Below are positions 35,660 through 46,562 of a stretch of DNA of 64,000 nt, piece after piece. Positions within the stretch are counted from its first letter, which is position 1. Each line of letters starts with the position of its first letter. The notes beneath the pieces were generated by a model. That model was given only the letters and a program-made list of their open reading frames with translations, did not search any database and was not told the DNA's origin. The stretch lies in assembly GCF_026262505.1 (NCBI RefSeq), contig NC_067206.1, positions 35,789,896 through 35,853,895 on the forward strand, in the 5' to 3' direction. Both the position numbers and the translations under genes were made by a program. This DNA comes from Trichomonas vaginalis G3 (Eukaryota; Parabasalia; Trichomonadida; Trichomonadidae).

Positions 35660-36475
35660 ATGAATTTTACAAAACCACCGTTACCTTCTTTGGAAATAAG
35701 AGTAGATGTAAAGATATTCTATTGAGAGAACTTAAGAAACTACCGAATGGTCTAACATTTGTAGATTTGTTCGGTGGAAGTTTCTATATATCTCATTTGT
35801 GCCATACTGTATTTCCTGACTCAAAGATTATATGCAATGACTTCGACAACTATATGAACCGTCTCAAACATATACCAGACACAAACAAAATATTGAAAGA
35901 GTTAAAAGAAAAGATACCTATAGGTAAGATGGAACGTATACCATTAGATAAGAAAATACTGTCAGAGAGGTTTTGAAAAAAGCAGAGTATATTGACTGGA
36001 TAGTATATCTTCTAGACTATTATATAGTGGTTCTATAAGAGTTCATGACATTGAAACACTTATGTCAAAAGTTTTATATCTTAACTATACAAAGGTTTTC
36101 AAAGAGAACATAGAAAAATATACTGAGGGTATAGAGTTTGTGAGATGTCGTTGGACAGAGTTGTATGAAAAATATAAAAACAAGGAAAATGTTTTCTTTA
36201 TAGTAGACCCGCCGTTCTATAACACATGGGATTTTCAATACCAAGTAGACTGGACTTTGAGAGACTCTTTAGAAACTTTAGACGTTTTACATAACCATCC
36301 ATGCTTTTACTTTACATCCGATAAAAGTGGTTTGGAAAGTGTCATGAGATGGTTAGAGGACATACATGACTATGAGTTTAGATATGACAAGATAGAATAT
36401 GAGAGAGGTCCTATAAACTGGAGAAAGTGTCATAACAAAGAAATTTTATTGGTAAGTAAATGTGGTTTGAAATAG
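35660..36475 (+). pseudogene. D12-class DNA adenine methyltransferase, right copy
   Basis: Motif I FVDLFGGSFYISHL and motif IV FFIVDPPFYNTWDF in the order of D12/Dam adenine methyltransferases. First gene inside the left terminus. Not whole. The end overlaps the next small gene. Confidence 0.75.
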
Positions 36476-36591
36476 GACTACTTGTTTTAGGTTTTTTCCA
36501 TTGTGTCATTTACTTATTTGACGTGGCAGAAAGATATAGAGAATATGAAGATGAACCAATACCAGCAAATGTTCAGCATATGTACTCGTAA
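36460..36591 (+). CDS. 43-aa single-pass membrane peptide, right copy
   Basis: Same peptide as at 33763: a hydrophobic N-terminal segment (GLLVLGFFHCVIYLF) and an acidic tail. The frame is fully kept in both copies although neighbours are damaged. It starts within the methyltransferase end. Confidence 0.6.
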   Translation: MWFEIGLLVLGFFHCVIYLFDVAERYREYEDEPIPANVQHMYS

Positions 36592-36614
36592 GAGATATTT
36601 TTATCTAATATTAA

Positions 36615-36980
36615 ATGGACGCACAGAACTTAGCGATGAATGCACAGCAACCTGGACAAAAAACCAGAGAATATTCCAAATGAAGTTAGAATACAAACTG
36701 CAATGGCAAACTATGGTCAAGTGCCAACAGATGTACAAATGCAAACTGCCATGTCAAATGACGCTGCGTTAGGTTTGCCACCATGGTATGCAAATATGAG
36801 ATGGAAAGAGTTTTATACAAAACCCTGAAGTGGGATATAAACAACTTTATGCAGATGACGCGAACACAGGAGTTGACCAGAATATGTTTTCTACCAGAGG
36901 AGAGAAACAGAATGTATGAGCTCCAGTTAAAGAATGCTATGGAACTCAACAGGAAACGTAAGAGACTAGGCGGACATTAG
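36615..36980 (+). pseudogene. ~120-codon arm B gene, right copy
   Basis: Counterpart of 33378-33739 (MDAQNLA start, MELNRKRKRLGG end). Not whole. Confidence 0.55.
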
Positions 36981-36998
36981 ATTTTTACATATAGTAAA

Positions 36999-37243
36999 AT
37001 GGGTTTCTTCAGTAAGATAGGAAACTTCTTTCGAAATGTTGGAAGAGGTATATGGAATGGAATAAAAACCGTAGGAAGAGGAATTTGGAACACGGAGTCA
37101 AAAATATTGGTAAAAGGGTAGGTCAGTTTGTTGGTATTATACCTAAAGACCCTGAACCAGAAGAACAAGCTCCTGTTATACAACAGCCTGAACCTGCACC
37201 ACAGTCTAGTTGGCAACCAAATCCAACACCTCAACCGTATTAA
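36999..37243 (+). pseudogene. 80-codon amphipathic protein gene, right copy
   Basis: Counterpart of 33118-33360, with MGFFSKIGNFF at the start and the same Pro/Gln-rich tail. Not whole. Ends 4 bp from the convergent penton candidate. Confidence 0.6.
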
Positions 37244-37247
37244 AAAA

Positions 37248-38096
37248 TTATATTTTTACCGTTCGATAGTAGTTGTATATGAAACTAAGTTCTAAGTAAA
37301 ACGCATGGTATAATGGAATTATTCTCTTTCTTCCATCTGTTGTAAACCATACTTGAAAGTCTGAAATACTTCCACTGGTGGTTCGTATAACTTTGTAGGT
37401 TTTCGTAAAAGTCATTTGCCAAGCATAAAAAAGAGTTTTGTGCACCAGAAAATGAAGCATGAACTATAATAGCATCTGAGTCGAAAACATCTTTAAATAA
37501 ATATGGTTCATCTCTTGCATATCGACTGTAAATATTTGCTAAAGGAAGTTCGACTTTCTGATTTAACATTCTTTGCAAATAATACCATGACATTGCAGTG
37601 AATTCTGTATATATTTGTTCGTCTTTATTTGGATTGTCTTCGTAGATTTGAAATGACACTTGTGAATTTTGTTTGTCATATACAATTCTCACATAAAGTG
37701 TGCTATTGGTATTTGCATATTCATCAGCATATTTTGCATAACATGAGTTTATTTTATCTTCTATATTTTTTAACGCAGTCTGTAGAGAAGATGAAAAAGG
37801 TCAACTTGTATTAGCTCAATTTCTTCCCACATTTTTCGTTTCCCTTCAGATATATAATCTATATGAAACCTTACAATAAATGGAAAACTTTTATCTTCTA
37901 CAGACACAAATTTTATTCTACGAAAGCCAATAGCTTTTGTGACAGATGGGTCTCTTAGCCATCTTAATGGGTAGTCAAAACGATAGCCTTCATGCTTTAC
38001 GGTCTCTGTCTCAAACTTTTGACCGACATTAGTAAAAAGTTCATCTAATGGTTTAGTTGTAGCAACTCTTGAATTTTCTTTTTCTATTGGAAGCAT
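37248..38096 (-). pseudogene. Minor capsid (penton) candidate, arm B type, right copy
   Basis: Both ends of the gene are nearly identical to 32265-33113, but the middle (about 37490-37917) encodes a clearly different sequence of similar length, e.g. FIVRFHIDYISEGKRK instead of FTVGFEVRYYNKEKHT. Not whole. Confidence 0.55.
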
Positions 38097-38114
38097 ATTT
38101 TATCTAGAATAAAA
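38097..38114. promoter_or_regulatory. 18-bp divergent promoter spacer
   Basis: ATTTTATCTAGAATAAAA, a near-perfect palindrome, is the whole gap between penton and fibre ATG codons. Confidence 0.55.
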
Positions 38115-39731
38115 ATGTCAAATGAAACAGCGTCTATGAGAGAAATAAAACACAACCGACAACTCATTTTGCAAGCTCTAAATAAGAACACAACAAACTT
38201 TTCAAACTATTCTAAGATATCTGAGTCATTGAAAGAAGGAAACTTAAAACTGACGATAAACCCAATGACAGACGAGTTTCTATTTCAAGACAATAAGAAC
38301 CATACTGTTTGTATAAATCCAACAAAAGGAACTTTAAACGAGAAACCTATAGATGAACTTCTTTTGAAAGCAGATGTTGACAACAAAGCTGACAAAGAGT
38401 ATGTCATTGAAAAAGTTCAAGAAGAACATGACAGAGCAGATGCAACATATGCAACGAAAGAACATACTCATCCTGAACTAGCGGACAAAACATATGTTGA
38501 CAATAAAATGTCAAGTGAAGTGACAAGAGCTGAAAACGAATATTCTAAAAAGACTCATATACATACCATTGCAAATATTACAAACTTACAAGAAACCTTA
38601 AACAGGAAAAGTGACGTTGGACATACACATTCTATATCTGAAATAACAGACTTAAACGTTAGCCTTGAAAAGAAAGCTGACAAAACATATGTCAACAGTG
38701 AGTTAGAGGAGAAGGTAGATAGGGGTTGTATGGCTAGTGCGTTAGTGAAGAAGGCAGATAAGGAATATGTGGATGAAAAAGACAATGAAATTAAAGAAAG
38801 GGTTGAATGGTATAATGAACGGACATCGAAGATTTTAGAAGGTAAAGCCAATACAGGGTGGGTTTCAGGATGTTTAGACCTTAAAGCGGATAAGAACCAT
38901 ACACATACCATTGCAAATATTACAAACTTACAAGAAACCTTAAACAGGAAAAGTGACGTTGGACATAACACGATTTCTTCGCAACTGTTGGTATAGAAAA
39001 TATTGAAGGAACGGTTGAAGGAGCTGGTGGGGATGTATTAGATTGGAAACCTCCTAACTTTCCACAAGGTTTAACATCGGAAGAAGACATAACAACGATG
39101 AGATACATTAGATGTAGAAATGTCTATGTCATGGAGGATGAAAACAAAGTTAAATTCACTGCTCAAGATTTATATGACAACAAAGCTGACAAAACATATG
39201 TTAACGATGAGTTAGATAAGAAAGCTGACAAAACATATGTTAACGATGAGTTAGATAAAAAAGCTGACAAAACAGAGCTTCAAACGTTAAAGACAGAAAT
39301 ACTTCAAACAGTATATCCTATAGGTTCTATTTACACGTCAATGAACTCTACCAACCAGAAGTAGTACTTGGTTTTGGAACTTGGACTCAAATAGTCGACA
39401 GGTTTTTGTATTGTGCAAACTCTTCAAAGGAAACAGGTGGAAGTAAAACGATTTCAGGTGCAAATTTACCTGCGCACAGTCACTACATAAATTTAAGTAC
39501 ATCTGAAGCAGGTTTGCATAGTCATAGATTTTGGGATTGGTCAGGAATGACAAAAGGTAAAGGATATGATGTTAAAGAGGACGTTAAGTTTGCTATAAAT
39601 TGTTACTGGAGTAACACTGAGGTAGGAGGAAGCCATACACATCGCGTTTCAGGGTATACGCAAACAACGGGACAGAGTAAAGACTACATGCCACCTTACA
39701 TGACAGTTTACGCATGGTATAGAATGCTTAG
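38115..39731 (+). pseudogene. Phage-like fibre gene, arm B type, right copy
   Basis: MSNETASMREIKHNRQLIL start, repeated TNLQETLNRKSDVGHTHS and KADKTYVNDELDK units, and the collar-type C-terminal domain (YPIGSIYTSMNST, LPAHSHY, MPPYMTVYAWYR). The repeat content differs from the left copy. The 3' end overlaps the convergent integrase stop. Not whole. Confidence 0.75.
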
Positions 39732-40680
39732 TCGTCATTTTCAACTTCTTTAGCATATTCGTCAGGAGTTGTCTTATATTTGTTAGGAACTGTCTTTGAA
39801 AGTATACCACCTTGAACTTTGACAAGTTTGAAACGAGGTCTGACAATAGTAGTTTTATCTTCTGCTTGCAGTCTGTACATTTTGCCATGTTTGCCTAAAA
39901 CTTCATAATATTCTCTTGTATACTTTCTTCTATTTTTACGAACACGAATGAGTACCTGTCGAGTTCCCATTGTTGTCATAGTCAATAGTATTTTCATATG
40001 GGTCGCGTTTAGGTATTTCTATTTTTACTTTGTCACCTTTCTTAAGTTTGAAGCCTGGCATTCTTTCTTGTTTGTCTCTTTTGACTAAACTATTAAATAT
40101 ATAGTCTTTCTCTAAGTCGGGGTTGTTTTTCATTTCTTCGGGGAGTGGTTTCCCAAACCTTTTTGTTTACGGTATTGTAAATATTTAAAACTTGTCTCAT
40201 CTTTGCCATGGAGAAGTGTCTATATTTGTCGTCATATGACATTTTCTACTCACCACCTTGTGGTTGATTTAAGTCTCTTAAGATTTTTATACAACCGTCA
40301 ATGACACCAAGAGCAGAATGGTTTTGGTCGACAATGAAATATTGGTTTACATTTTTTGAACGCAGATAGTTTTTAATATCGTCTGATTTGAAAGAACGTT
40401 CACAGTCAGATGTCAGTTTTGTTGGATGGTATTTGTCAACGAATATTGTCAAAGCAGTTTTCACATCTAAAATATTTTTGGACTGTAATGGTATGGCTTC
40501 ACAGTATCTTGTGTTTTGACCGACAAATATTAGCCAGTATGGTGGTCCATCTGTTCTAACTCTCGGAATGTTTTCCAAGATATCCATAAACCAAGCATTT
40601 GGTGTTGAACTAAAGATTTTTACCATGAGTGCTTTCTTTGTTGCCTTAGAAACATACGGGTCCTTGTTTGAATTCGTCAT
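39728..40680 (-). pseudogene. Maverick rve integrase, arm B type, right copy
   Basis: Same gene as 24906 with blocks LIFVGQNTRYCEAIPL, LTSDCERSFKSDD and NHSALGVIDG. Starts 16 bp from the divergent 133-aa gene. Not whole. Confidence 0.75.
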
Positions 40681-40696
40681 TTTTACCCTGTAAGAA

Positions 40697-41098
40697 ATGG
40701 GTTTATTTGGCGCATTAGCAGGAGTTGCATCCAGATTTTTGCCCGCAGTGGGAACACTAGCCAGAGGTGCATTTGGAATTGGAAGGAAGATTTTGAGTAC
40801 ATTAGGTATACTTAAAGAGAAAGCACAACCTATTATACAAACTGTACAGAAAGGTTGGGAGGTAGCACGAGATGCAGCAAATCTTATTCCAAATCCTGAA
40901 ACAAGAGGAAAAGTTCAAGGATGGATGGACAATGTAGGAAGAGAAGCAGGAAACTACTATAACAAAGCAAATGACTACTATAACCAAGCAGGACACTATA
41001 TGGACCAAGGTGAAAGATTCTTTAACAGAGGATATAACCATGCACAACAGTGGGTAAACAATAACCAACCTCAACCGCCTCAAACTTGGGGAATGTAA
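40697..41098 (+). CDS. 133-aa amphipathic Gly-rich protein, right copy
   Basis: Differs from the 24487 protein at only about five residues (for example TLARG for TIARG and GREAGN for GRQAGN). It has the same amphipathic MGLFGALAG start and a Tyr/Asn-rich tail ending PPQTWGM. The frame is open. Candidate membrane-active virion protein. Confidence 0.65.
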   Translation: MGLFGALAGVASRFLPAVGTLARGAFGIGRKILSTLGILKEKAQPIIQTVQKGWEVARDAANLIPNPETRGKVQGWMDNVGREAGNYYNKANDYYNQAGHYMDQGERFFNRGYNHAQQWVNNNQPQPPQTWGM

Positions 41099-41117
41099 AT
41101 TTTTTTACTGAGATGAA

Positions 41118-41291
41118 ATGAACAATACAGCATTGAGACAAATGGGTTCAAGATGGATTTGTCGGCTTCCAGCAGTTACACAACCACGTGTTTGTCAAGT
41201 TCTTCCTATACCTCAGGAAGTTTTAGACCGACTTAAAAAACCTAAACAACCAGTTGAAAAACAAACCAAACTAAAATTTTTACTGAGATGA
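41118..41291 (+). CDS. 57-aa small basic protein, right copy
   Basis: Counterpart of 24315-24467, same start MNNTALRQMG and same body, with a somewhat different C-terminus. Same T-rich leader. Confidence 0.5.
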   Translation: MNNTALRQMGSRWICRLPAVTQPRVCQVLPIPQEVLDRLKKPKQPVEKQTKLKFLLR

Positions 41292-41292
41292 A

Positions 41293-41879
41293 ATGACCGA
41301 AGAAGTTGAAACGGTAGATTTGACACCACAAACAAAAAGTTCAGAACCATTGTCAAAACCTGTCAAAGAACTTACAGATGAAGAGAAAAATTCAATAATA
41401 GAAAGTGCCAGGTCTGGAAATACAAACCCTAACTACAAAGTCACTTTTCATAGAAATGGAACGGCTAGTATCTCAAAAAAGAAACAGACTCTCACAAAAT
41501 AAAATATTGAAGTCTGAAGGAGCTTTCGAGACAACAGATGGAAAAGTTTACTTCACTGACCAACAGTTCATTATAGAACATCTCATTGACTTAGAGTCGA
41601 AATATTCTAAACTTTACAACAAACACAAAAAGTTGAAAGGAAAACAAAAACAAATGGCATATGATATTTATGAAGATGTTGACGACACAACTGTTCCTGC
41701 AGGTGAGGTAAAGTCAGAGGAACCGAAAAGTGACGAAAAAACCGATAGAAGAAGAGAAACCAAAAACTGAAGATAAACCAAAACCAAAGTTTAGTTTCCA
41801 AACTAAACCAAGTCAACCTTCATTAGCTGGTATGGGTTGGCGTCAAAGACTTATGGCAGCAGGTGGTTATGTAAAGTAA
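41293..41879 (+). pseudogene. ~194-codon virion-type gene, right copy
   Basis: Counterpart of 23710-24294; the ATG here (41293) supports the shorter start. It carries the NPNYKVTF...ISKKKQTL module and the RQRLMAAGGYVK tail. Not whole. Confidence 0.6.
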
Positions 41880-41908
41880 AGAAAAAAATATTTTTTATTT
41901 TTATAAAA

Positions 41909-44060
41909 ATGCCCCCGTATAGAATGGATAGAAAGTCTGCTAGAATAAAAGCAGAGTTAGAAAGATATGGTTGGAGAGTTTCAAAGAAGTTTAAATATAG
42001 GAAGGGAAGACCCATAAAAGTCATGACAAACTGTCTGGTCTTCGCTATGAAATGGACTTGGAAACAGCACGCGCAAATTATCCAAACAGATAGAGAGGTT
42101 AGAAGAAGAACGTCTTATGGACATGCCTTTCGATGTTAGTGAACCTCAAGTTGAAGGACACGACGGCTTTGCCAGATTCTACTGGAAACATGACGAACAA
42201 TTGCATCCTTTGAGACGGAAAAAAGGAAAAGGTGAAGACGCACATGCTCCCATGGAAAGAACAAGATATGCATATGAAAAGTACCGTGAAGTTAGAAGTC
42301 AAATTACATCTGGTCGAACCTTTACAGTAAACTTTGACGAAGGAAAGAACAAAGAAGGCTTCATGGGAGTACTTGCTGCAATTCAAGATGGAAATAAGAA
42401 AGGATACAATCTCAGATTGACCATAACAGATTTGGACGGTCATATATACTATGCGCATGGCAATGTCACAACAGCTGCAATGCTTCTTGACGCTTTCAAG
42501 ACTACAAAGAGAGAACAAATGGTTGACTCCGACTCAGACATTTTGAATGCAATTGAAGGAATTGTAAGCGTGAAGTTCGAATGGTACCAACCTAACCCTC
42601 AAGCAGTCAGACAACATGCTGGATACTTCCCCTTCATAAATAAGTCTGACATTGACTTGACAAGGTATGGAATTTACAATTCAATTGAAACAATTGTCAA
42701 TGAACCTTGTATTCTTACATGTCTCAGGAACTCTGGTCTTGTTACAGATGAGAAAATGAAGTATCTTGAGTCATGTGTGAAGACAAGGTACATTCTCAGA
42801 GGTCAATTGGCAAAAATTGCACCGTTGGCAAATGTCAATATCCGAGTCAACATACCTACAGCTAAAGGTTCTTCACATGACGACTATGTTGTTGACAAAG
42901 ACTTACCATGGTTGAAGATTGCAATTGTCCACAACCACTTCATGTTGAACGAAAGTCTTACAAACCCATTGTTCGGAAAAGGCAAGTGCAACATTGTCAG
43001 AGCTGTAAACATTCTTTTCGAGAAAGGTTTGTTGGAACCAATTCCAGATGACAAGCTGACAGAAACTTTTGTACCAAAAGACGAAACAAACTTTTCATTG
43101 TTAGCAAGACCAAAAGTTGTTCCAGACAAAGTTCTAGCACAAAAGAAGTACACAGTTCCAAAAGGAGTTGGATTGTTCGGATACCAACCTGAACCAGAAG
43201 AACTTCCAATGAGGTTGCAAGAACTTCAAGATGCTATAAACAAACTTCCATTGAGACATCCAATTGACGTCAAATTGTATTGGAGAGCATCTGAGTTAGG
43301 TCAGAAGGTTTTATATGAAACAGGTTGCTTCGACGATGTTTATGAGATAGCAGGCGAAGTTTCTCAGAAGATAAGAGACTCACTTGAATTTCCACGAACT
43401 GGACCCATTGGTTGCGACAAGTTCGACTCAGATGAAAAGATATACTATGTCGACCTTAACGCTGCGTACATGAGGTTCGTCCAATATATCCCGACTGGAA
43501 TTCCAAACGAAGACGGTGAGTTCCCAGGAAGGAACTATACAGTTGGAAAAGTCATACAACAACTGTATGATATTAGGAAAGCTTCAAACCCCAAACTTGC
43601 AATGACACTCAAATTGCTTATGAATTCGACATGGGGATATTCCATTAAGAAACCTCAAAAGATGAAGAGTAAACATTATGAGAAGGTCGACAACTTTGTT
43701 GAAAGGTTTTCTCCTTTTGTTTTGAAGTACGAATTTACTCAAGGTCAAGGTGGCTTAGTAACCACAGTAAAACCTATTGTCGAACATTGGTCTTACCCTC
43801 AGTTCGCAAAGGCAGTCCTTGACAACTACAACAAATTCTTCTCCGAAGTCAAATCCAAAGTGAAGGTTTACTATGAGAACATTGACGCACTCATGACGAA
43901 CGAAGAAGGATACAACAAACTCATTGAAATGGGTTTAGTCGGTGAAAAGATGGGTCAATTCAAATTGGACAAAATTTTCACCGAAGTTCATGTAATATCG
44001 AAAAGGAAGTACTGGGGTGTTAAAGAAGATGGTGAAATAGTTAAACATTGCATGAAGTAA
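41909..44060 (+). pseudogene. Protein-primed DNA polymerase B, arm B type, right copy (nearly whole)
   Basis: Starts MPPYRMDRKSARIK at 41909; most of the gene (from 42117) is a single open frame of 647 codons. Motif A-like YYVDLNAAYMRF and motif B-like LKLLMNSTWGYS are present, with TGCFDDVYEIAGEV and other blocks matching the left copy. It is a divergent lineage compared with the polymerase at 8759. Confidence in the polymerase call rests on motifs A and B and on element context. Confidence 0.7.
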
Positions 44061-44069
44061 AAAATTTTT

Positions 44070-44175
44070 ATTCGAATTTGAATCGGACAGGTCGAGTTAC
44101 ACCATTCTTGGTCTCAAACTCATATATAACCTGTTTGTCTGTATTTTCGTCGACTATGGCACGAGACACAAACAT
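44070..44175 (-). pseudogene. Remnant of the 81-aa gene
   Basis: Matches parts of the left-arm gene at 21257-21502. Not whole. Confidence 0.5.
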
Positions 44176-44205
44176 TGACCAAACGGACAAAAAGTGTCAT
44201 TTCAG

Positions 44206-44469
44206 ATGGTCCCGCAGCCAATCGCATTCGAGCACTTCGAAGAAGCCTTACGTTCCAAGGGAGAGGGTGTCTGGTGCAAGGCAGAGGTCATGAGACTCTA
44301 CGAGCAGTACATCCTCAATGCCTGGGAGGACAAATCGTCCTTGGAATGGCAATTCTACCAACTCCTCTGGGACGACCTCCTACGCAACTGGGATGACGAA
44401 AGAGTCCAATTCAGAGGTCAGGAACTACTTGTCCAAATTATCCTTAATTTAAGCCGCTTACGCAACTAA
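44206..44469 (+). CDS. 87-aa Trp-rich helical protein, right copy
   Basis: Counterpart of 20963-21226, with differences concentrated near the C-terminus (LVQIILNLSRLRN). Open frame, ATG at 44206. Unrecognised. Confidence 0.55.
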   Translation: MVPQPIAFEHFEEALRSKGEGVWCKAEVMRLYEQYILNAWEDKSSLEWQFYQLLWDDLLRNWDDERVQFRGQELLVQIILNLSRLRN

Positions 44470-44518
44470 AAACTTAAATTTACTCGGGGTTTCCCCCTAA
44501 AATAAAATTTTTTTACTC

Positions 44519-45223
44519 TTAGAACCACTCGAGGTTCTCCTTACGGTTGTTGAGCTTGTCACCGTCAATGTGTCTGACCTTCGTCCTCTTGTTTGGATTT
44601 GGAACCCATTGAATTGCGACAAGCTTGCCCATGGAGATTGAACCGTAATTCCGAAGGGTAAGGTTCAAGTGTCCCAAGTTGTTGAGAACTGGGGTAAGAA
44701 CCTTGCCTGTCTCCTTGTTGCGGATTTGGTATGGGTAGGGTTGGGAAATTTCGTAAGTGTCATCGGCAACAAGGGTTGCCCAAACTTCCTCTTCTTCGTG
44801 TTTCTCTTCTTCCTCTTCTTCCTCTTCCTCTTCTTCGTGTTTCTCTTCTTCCTCGACAATTCCTTCGGCAATTCTGTGTTCACGAAGTACGGTGTTGGAG
44901 GTTCTGTCCTTTCCGAGTACCTTCCAGATGGCATCTATCTCTTCGAAGAAACGGTAGATGAGTCTGGCAAGGTCTCGGTTCTCTCTCGCGTAAATGCGCA
45001 AGGTTTCCGTCAAATCGTTCAGGACTTTCTCATTGGAAGCTTGGTTCATGAGGAACTCACCTTTAAGTCCCTTCATCTCTTCCATAAGACTACTTTGGAG
45101 AGTCTTAATGGTGTTTGTCAGATGAGCTTTCAAATTCAAAATTTGAATTTGAACTGGGCGCTTGTCTGGCAACATTGAAAGGACATCTGCCATTGTGTTC
45201 GGCTTCGGTGCTTGTTCGGACAT
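44519..45223 (-). CDS. HNH-like nuclease with poly-Glu linker, right copy
   Basis: 234 aa; same architecture as 20224: N-terminal helices, a longer Glu-rich linker with two KHEEEE units, YEISQPYPYQIRN, KLVAIQWVPNP, VRHIDGD, NLEWF. The microsatellite linker has expanded compared with the left copy. Open frame. Confidence 0.7.
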   Translation of the reverse strand: MSEQAPKPNTMADVLSMLPDKRPVQIQILNLKAHLTNTIKTLQSSLMEEMKGLKGEFLMNQASNEKVLNDLTETLRIYARENRDLARLIYRFFEEIDAIWKVLGKDRTSNTVLREHRIAEGIVEEEEKHEEEEEEEEEEEKHEEEEVWATLVADDTYEISQPYPYQIRNKETGKVLTPVLNNLGHLNLTLRNYGSISMGKLVAIQWVPNPNKRTKVRHIDGDKLNNRKENLEWF

Positions 45224-45255
45224 CGAAAAAATGAAGTGGTTTGAGAATGACGGTT

Positions 45256-45840
45256 TTACTTCAAAAAGCTTGTTATGACGGTTAAGTCATACAACAAGTT
45301 TAAAATAATATCTTGTTCTTCTTCTGAACGTTTGTTGTCTCTTCCGATAAAAGTTTCGAACATGAGAACCAAAAAACGTTTTTTGAGATTGCGGAAGAGT
45401 TCAGGCAAACGTTCATATTCTGGATATGTTGGGAGCAGTTCAAAACATCTGAGCTGACTTTCGGACAAAATTGGGACAATGTCAGAAAATTCATCTTTGG
45501 TCGGACTGCTTGAAGGTAAGTCCCTTACATGTAAGTAGCTCTGGTAAAGTCTTCTCATTTCTGCTAACTTTTGGAGTATAGCTTCGTAGTTTAGAAGTTT
45601 CAATTTTAATTGTCTTATTCCACTCTTTACTTCTAAACGGTAACTATCCATGAGGTCAAGAGTAGCTTTGGTAGCTTTAAGTGGAGCTATCTGTTCCTTG
45701 ACTTGTGCAATTTTGGTTGCAATTGTGGTTTGAGCTCCTTCAAGTTCGCCGTCTATGTCGTTCTCAACGCCTTCAACCATGGCTTGAAACTCTTCATCGG
45801 TCCATTGAGATTGGTGTGGGACGAATTTAACTTGCTTCAT
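45256..45840 (-). CDS. 194-aa coiled-coil protein, right copy
   Basis: Near-identical to 19607-20191 except around residues 8-45. Open frame. It is followed by the HNH gene in the same direction. Confidence 0.6.
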   Translation of the reverse strand: MKQVKFVPHQSQWTDEEFQAMVEGVENDIDGELEGAQTTIATKIAQVKEQIAPLKATKATLDLMDSYRLEVKSGIRQLKLKLLNYEAILQKLAEMRRLYQSYLHVRDLPSSSPTKDEFSDIVPILSESQLRCFELLPTYPEYERLPELFRNLKKRFLVLMFETFIGRDNKRSEEEQDIILNLLYDLTVITSFLK

Positions 45841-45881
45841 TCAAAAAATGAAAAAAATGTTTTTACTCTAAACGTTAAGGT

Positions 45882-46247
45882 TTACTGAACTGGTTGGATG
45901 TCGCCTTCACAGGTTATGTAGAACGGCTGACCCGAGAAGTGAAGGAGACCCTTGAGAATTTGGCTCATTCTTGGGAAAGGGTTCTCTCTGGTTGGAAGTT
46001 GTATCCAAGGACGCTTGGCAAAGAACTTGAGAAGAGCTTCTTTCTTTGCTTGCTTTATGTCGTCGTAGGCTGTCCCGTCTGGTATTTGAATTGGAATTCC
46101 AGTCGAAGTCTCGAGATTCAAGGCAGCCCTTCCCGTTATCCAACAGTTAACAAGCTTGCCTTTTACATTCTGCCTGAGGAAGTCTTTAACAAGCTCGTTA
46201 ATTTCAATTAGGTAAATTGCCTCGTCGGTCGGTTCGACCTCGACCAT
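45882..46247 (-). CDS. 121-aa protein, right copy
   Basis: MVEVEPTDEAIYLIEINEL start, then GKLVNCWITGRAALNLE, YDDIKQAKKEALLKFF and a C-terminal FYITCEGDIQPVQ. Unrecognised, compact alpha/beta pattern. The start codon abuts the tandem palindromic array, which probably contains its promoter. The left copy is broken. Confidence 0.6.
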   Translation of the reverse strand: MVEVEPTDEAIYLIEINELVKDFLRQNVKGKLVNCWITGRAALNLETSTGIPIQIPDGTAYDDIKQAKKEALLKFFAKRPWIQLPTRENPFPRMSQILKGLLHFSGQPFYITCEGDIQPVQ

Positions 46248-46249
46248 TG

Positions 46250-46525
46250 CTACTGTCAGAAAAAGTACTGCTACTGTCAGTAAAAGTACTGCTACTGTCA
46301 GTAAAAGTACTGCTACTGTCAGAAAAAGTACTGCTACTGTCAGTAGCAGTACTGCTAGGAGCAGTAAAAGTACTGCTAGGAGCAGTAAAAAGGAAAATTT
46401 GAGAGGGTTTTCGACGATAAAGTACTGCTACTGTCAGTAAAAGTACTGCTACTGTCAGAAAAAGTACTGCTACTGTCAGAAAAAGTACTGCTACTGTCAG
46501 TAGCAGTACTGCTAGGAGCAGAGAT
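46250..46525. repeat. Tandem palindromic 21-bp array, right copy
   Basis: Ten or so units of GTACTGCTACTGTCAGTAAAA type in two blocks around the same unique spacer (about 46390-46430). Unit number and variants differ from the left array. Confidence 0.85.
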
Positions 46526-46562
46526 TTTTATCGTTGTGGTCCGACGGTTAAGCCACAAACGA

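Noticed and set aside
44665-45178. Phe/Leu- and Ser/Cys-rich frames opposite the poly-Glu linker of the HNH gene
   Set aside because: Shadow of the GAA/GAG microsatellite.
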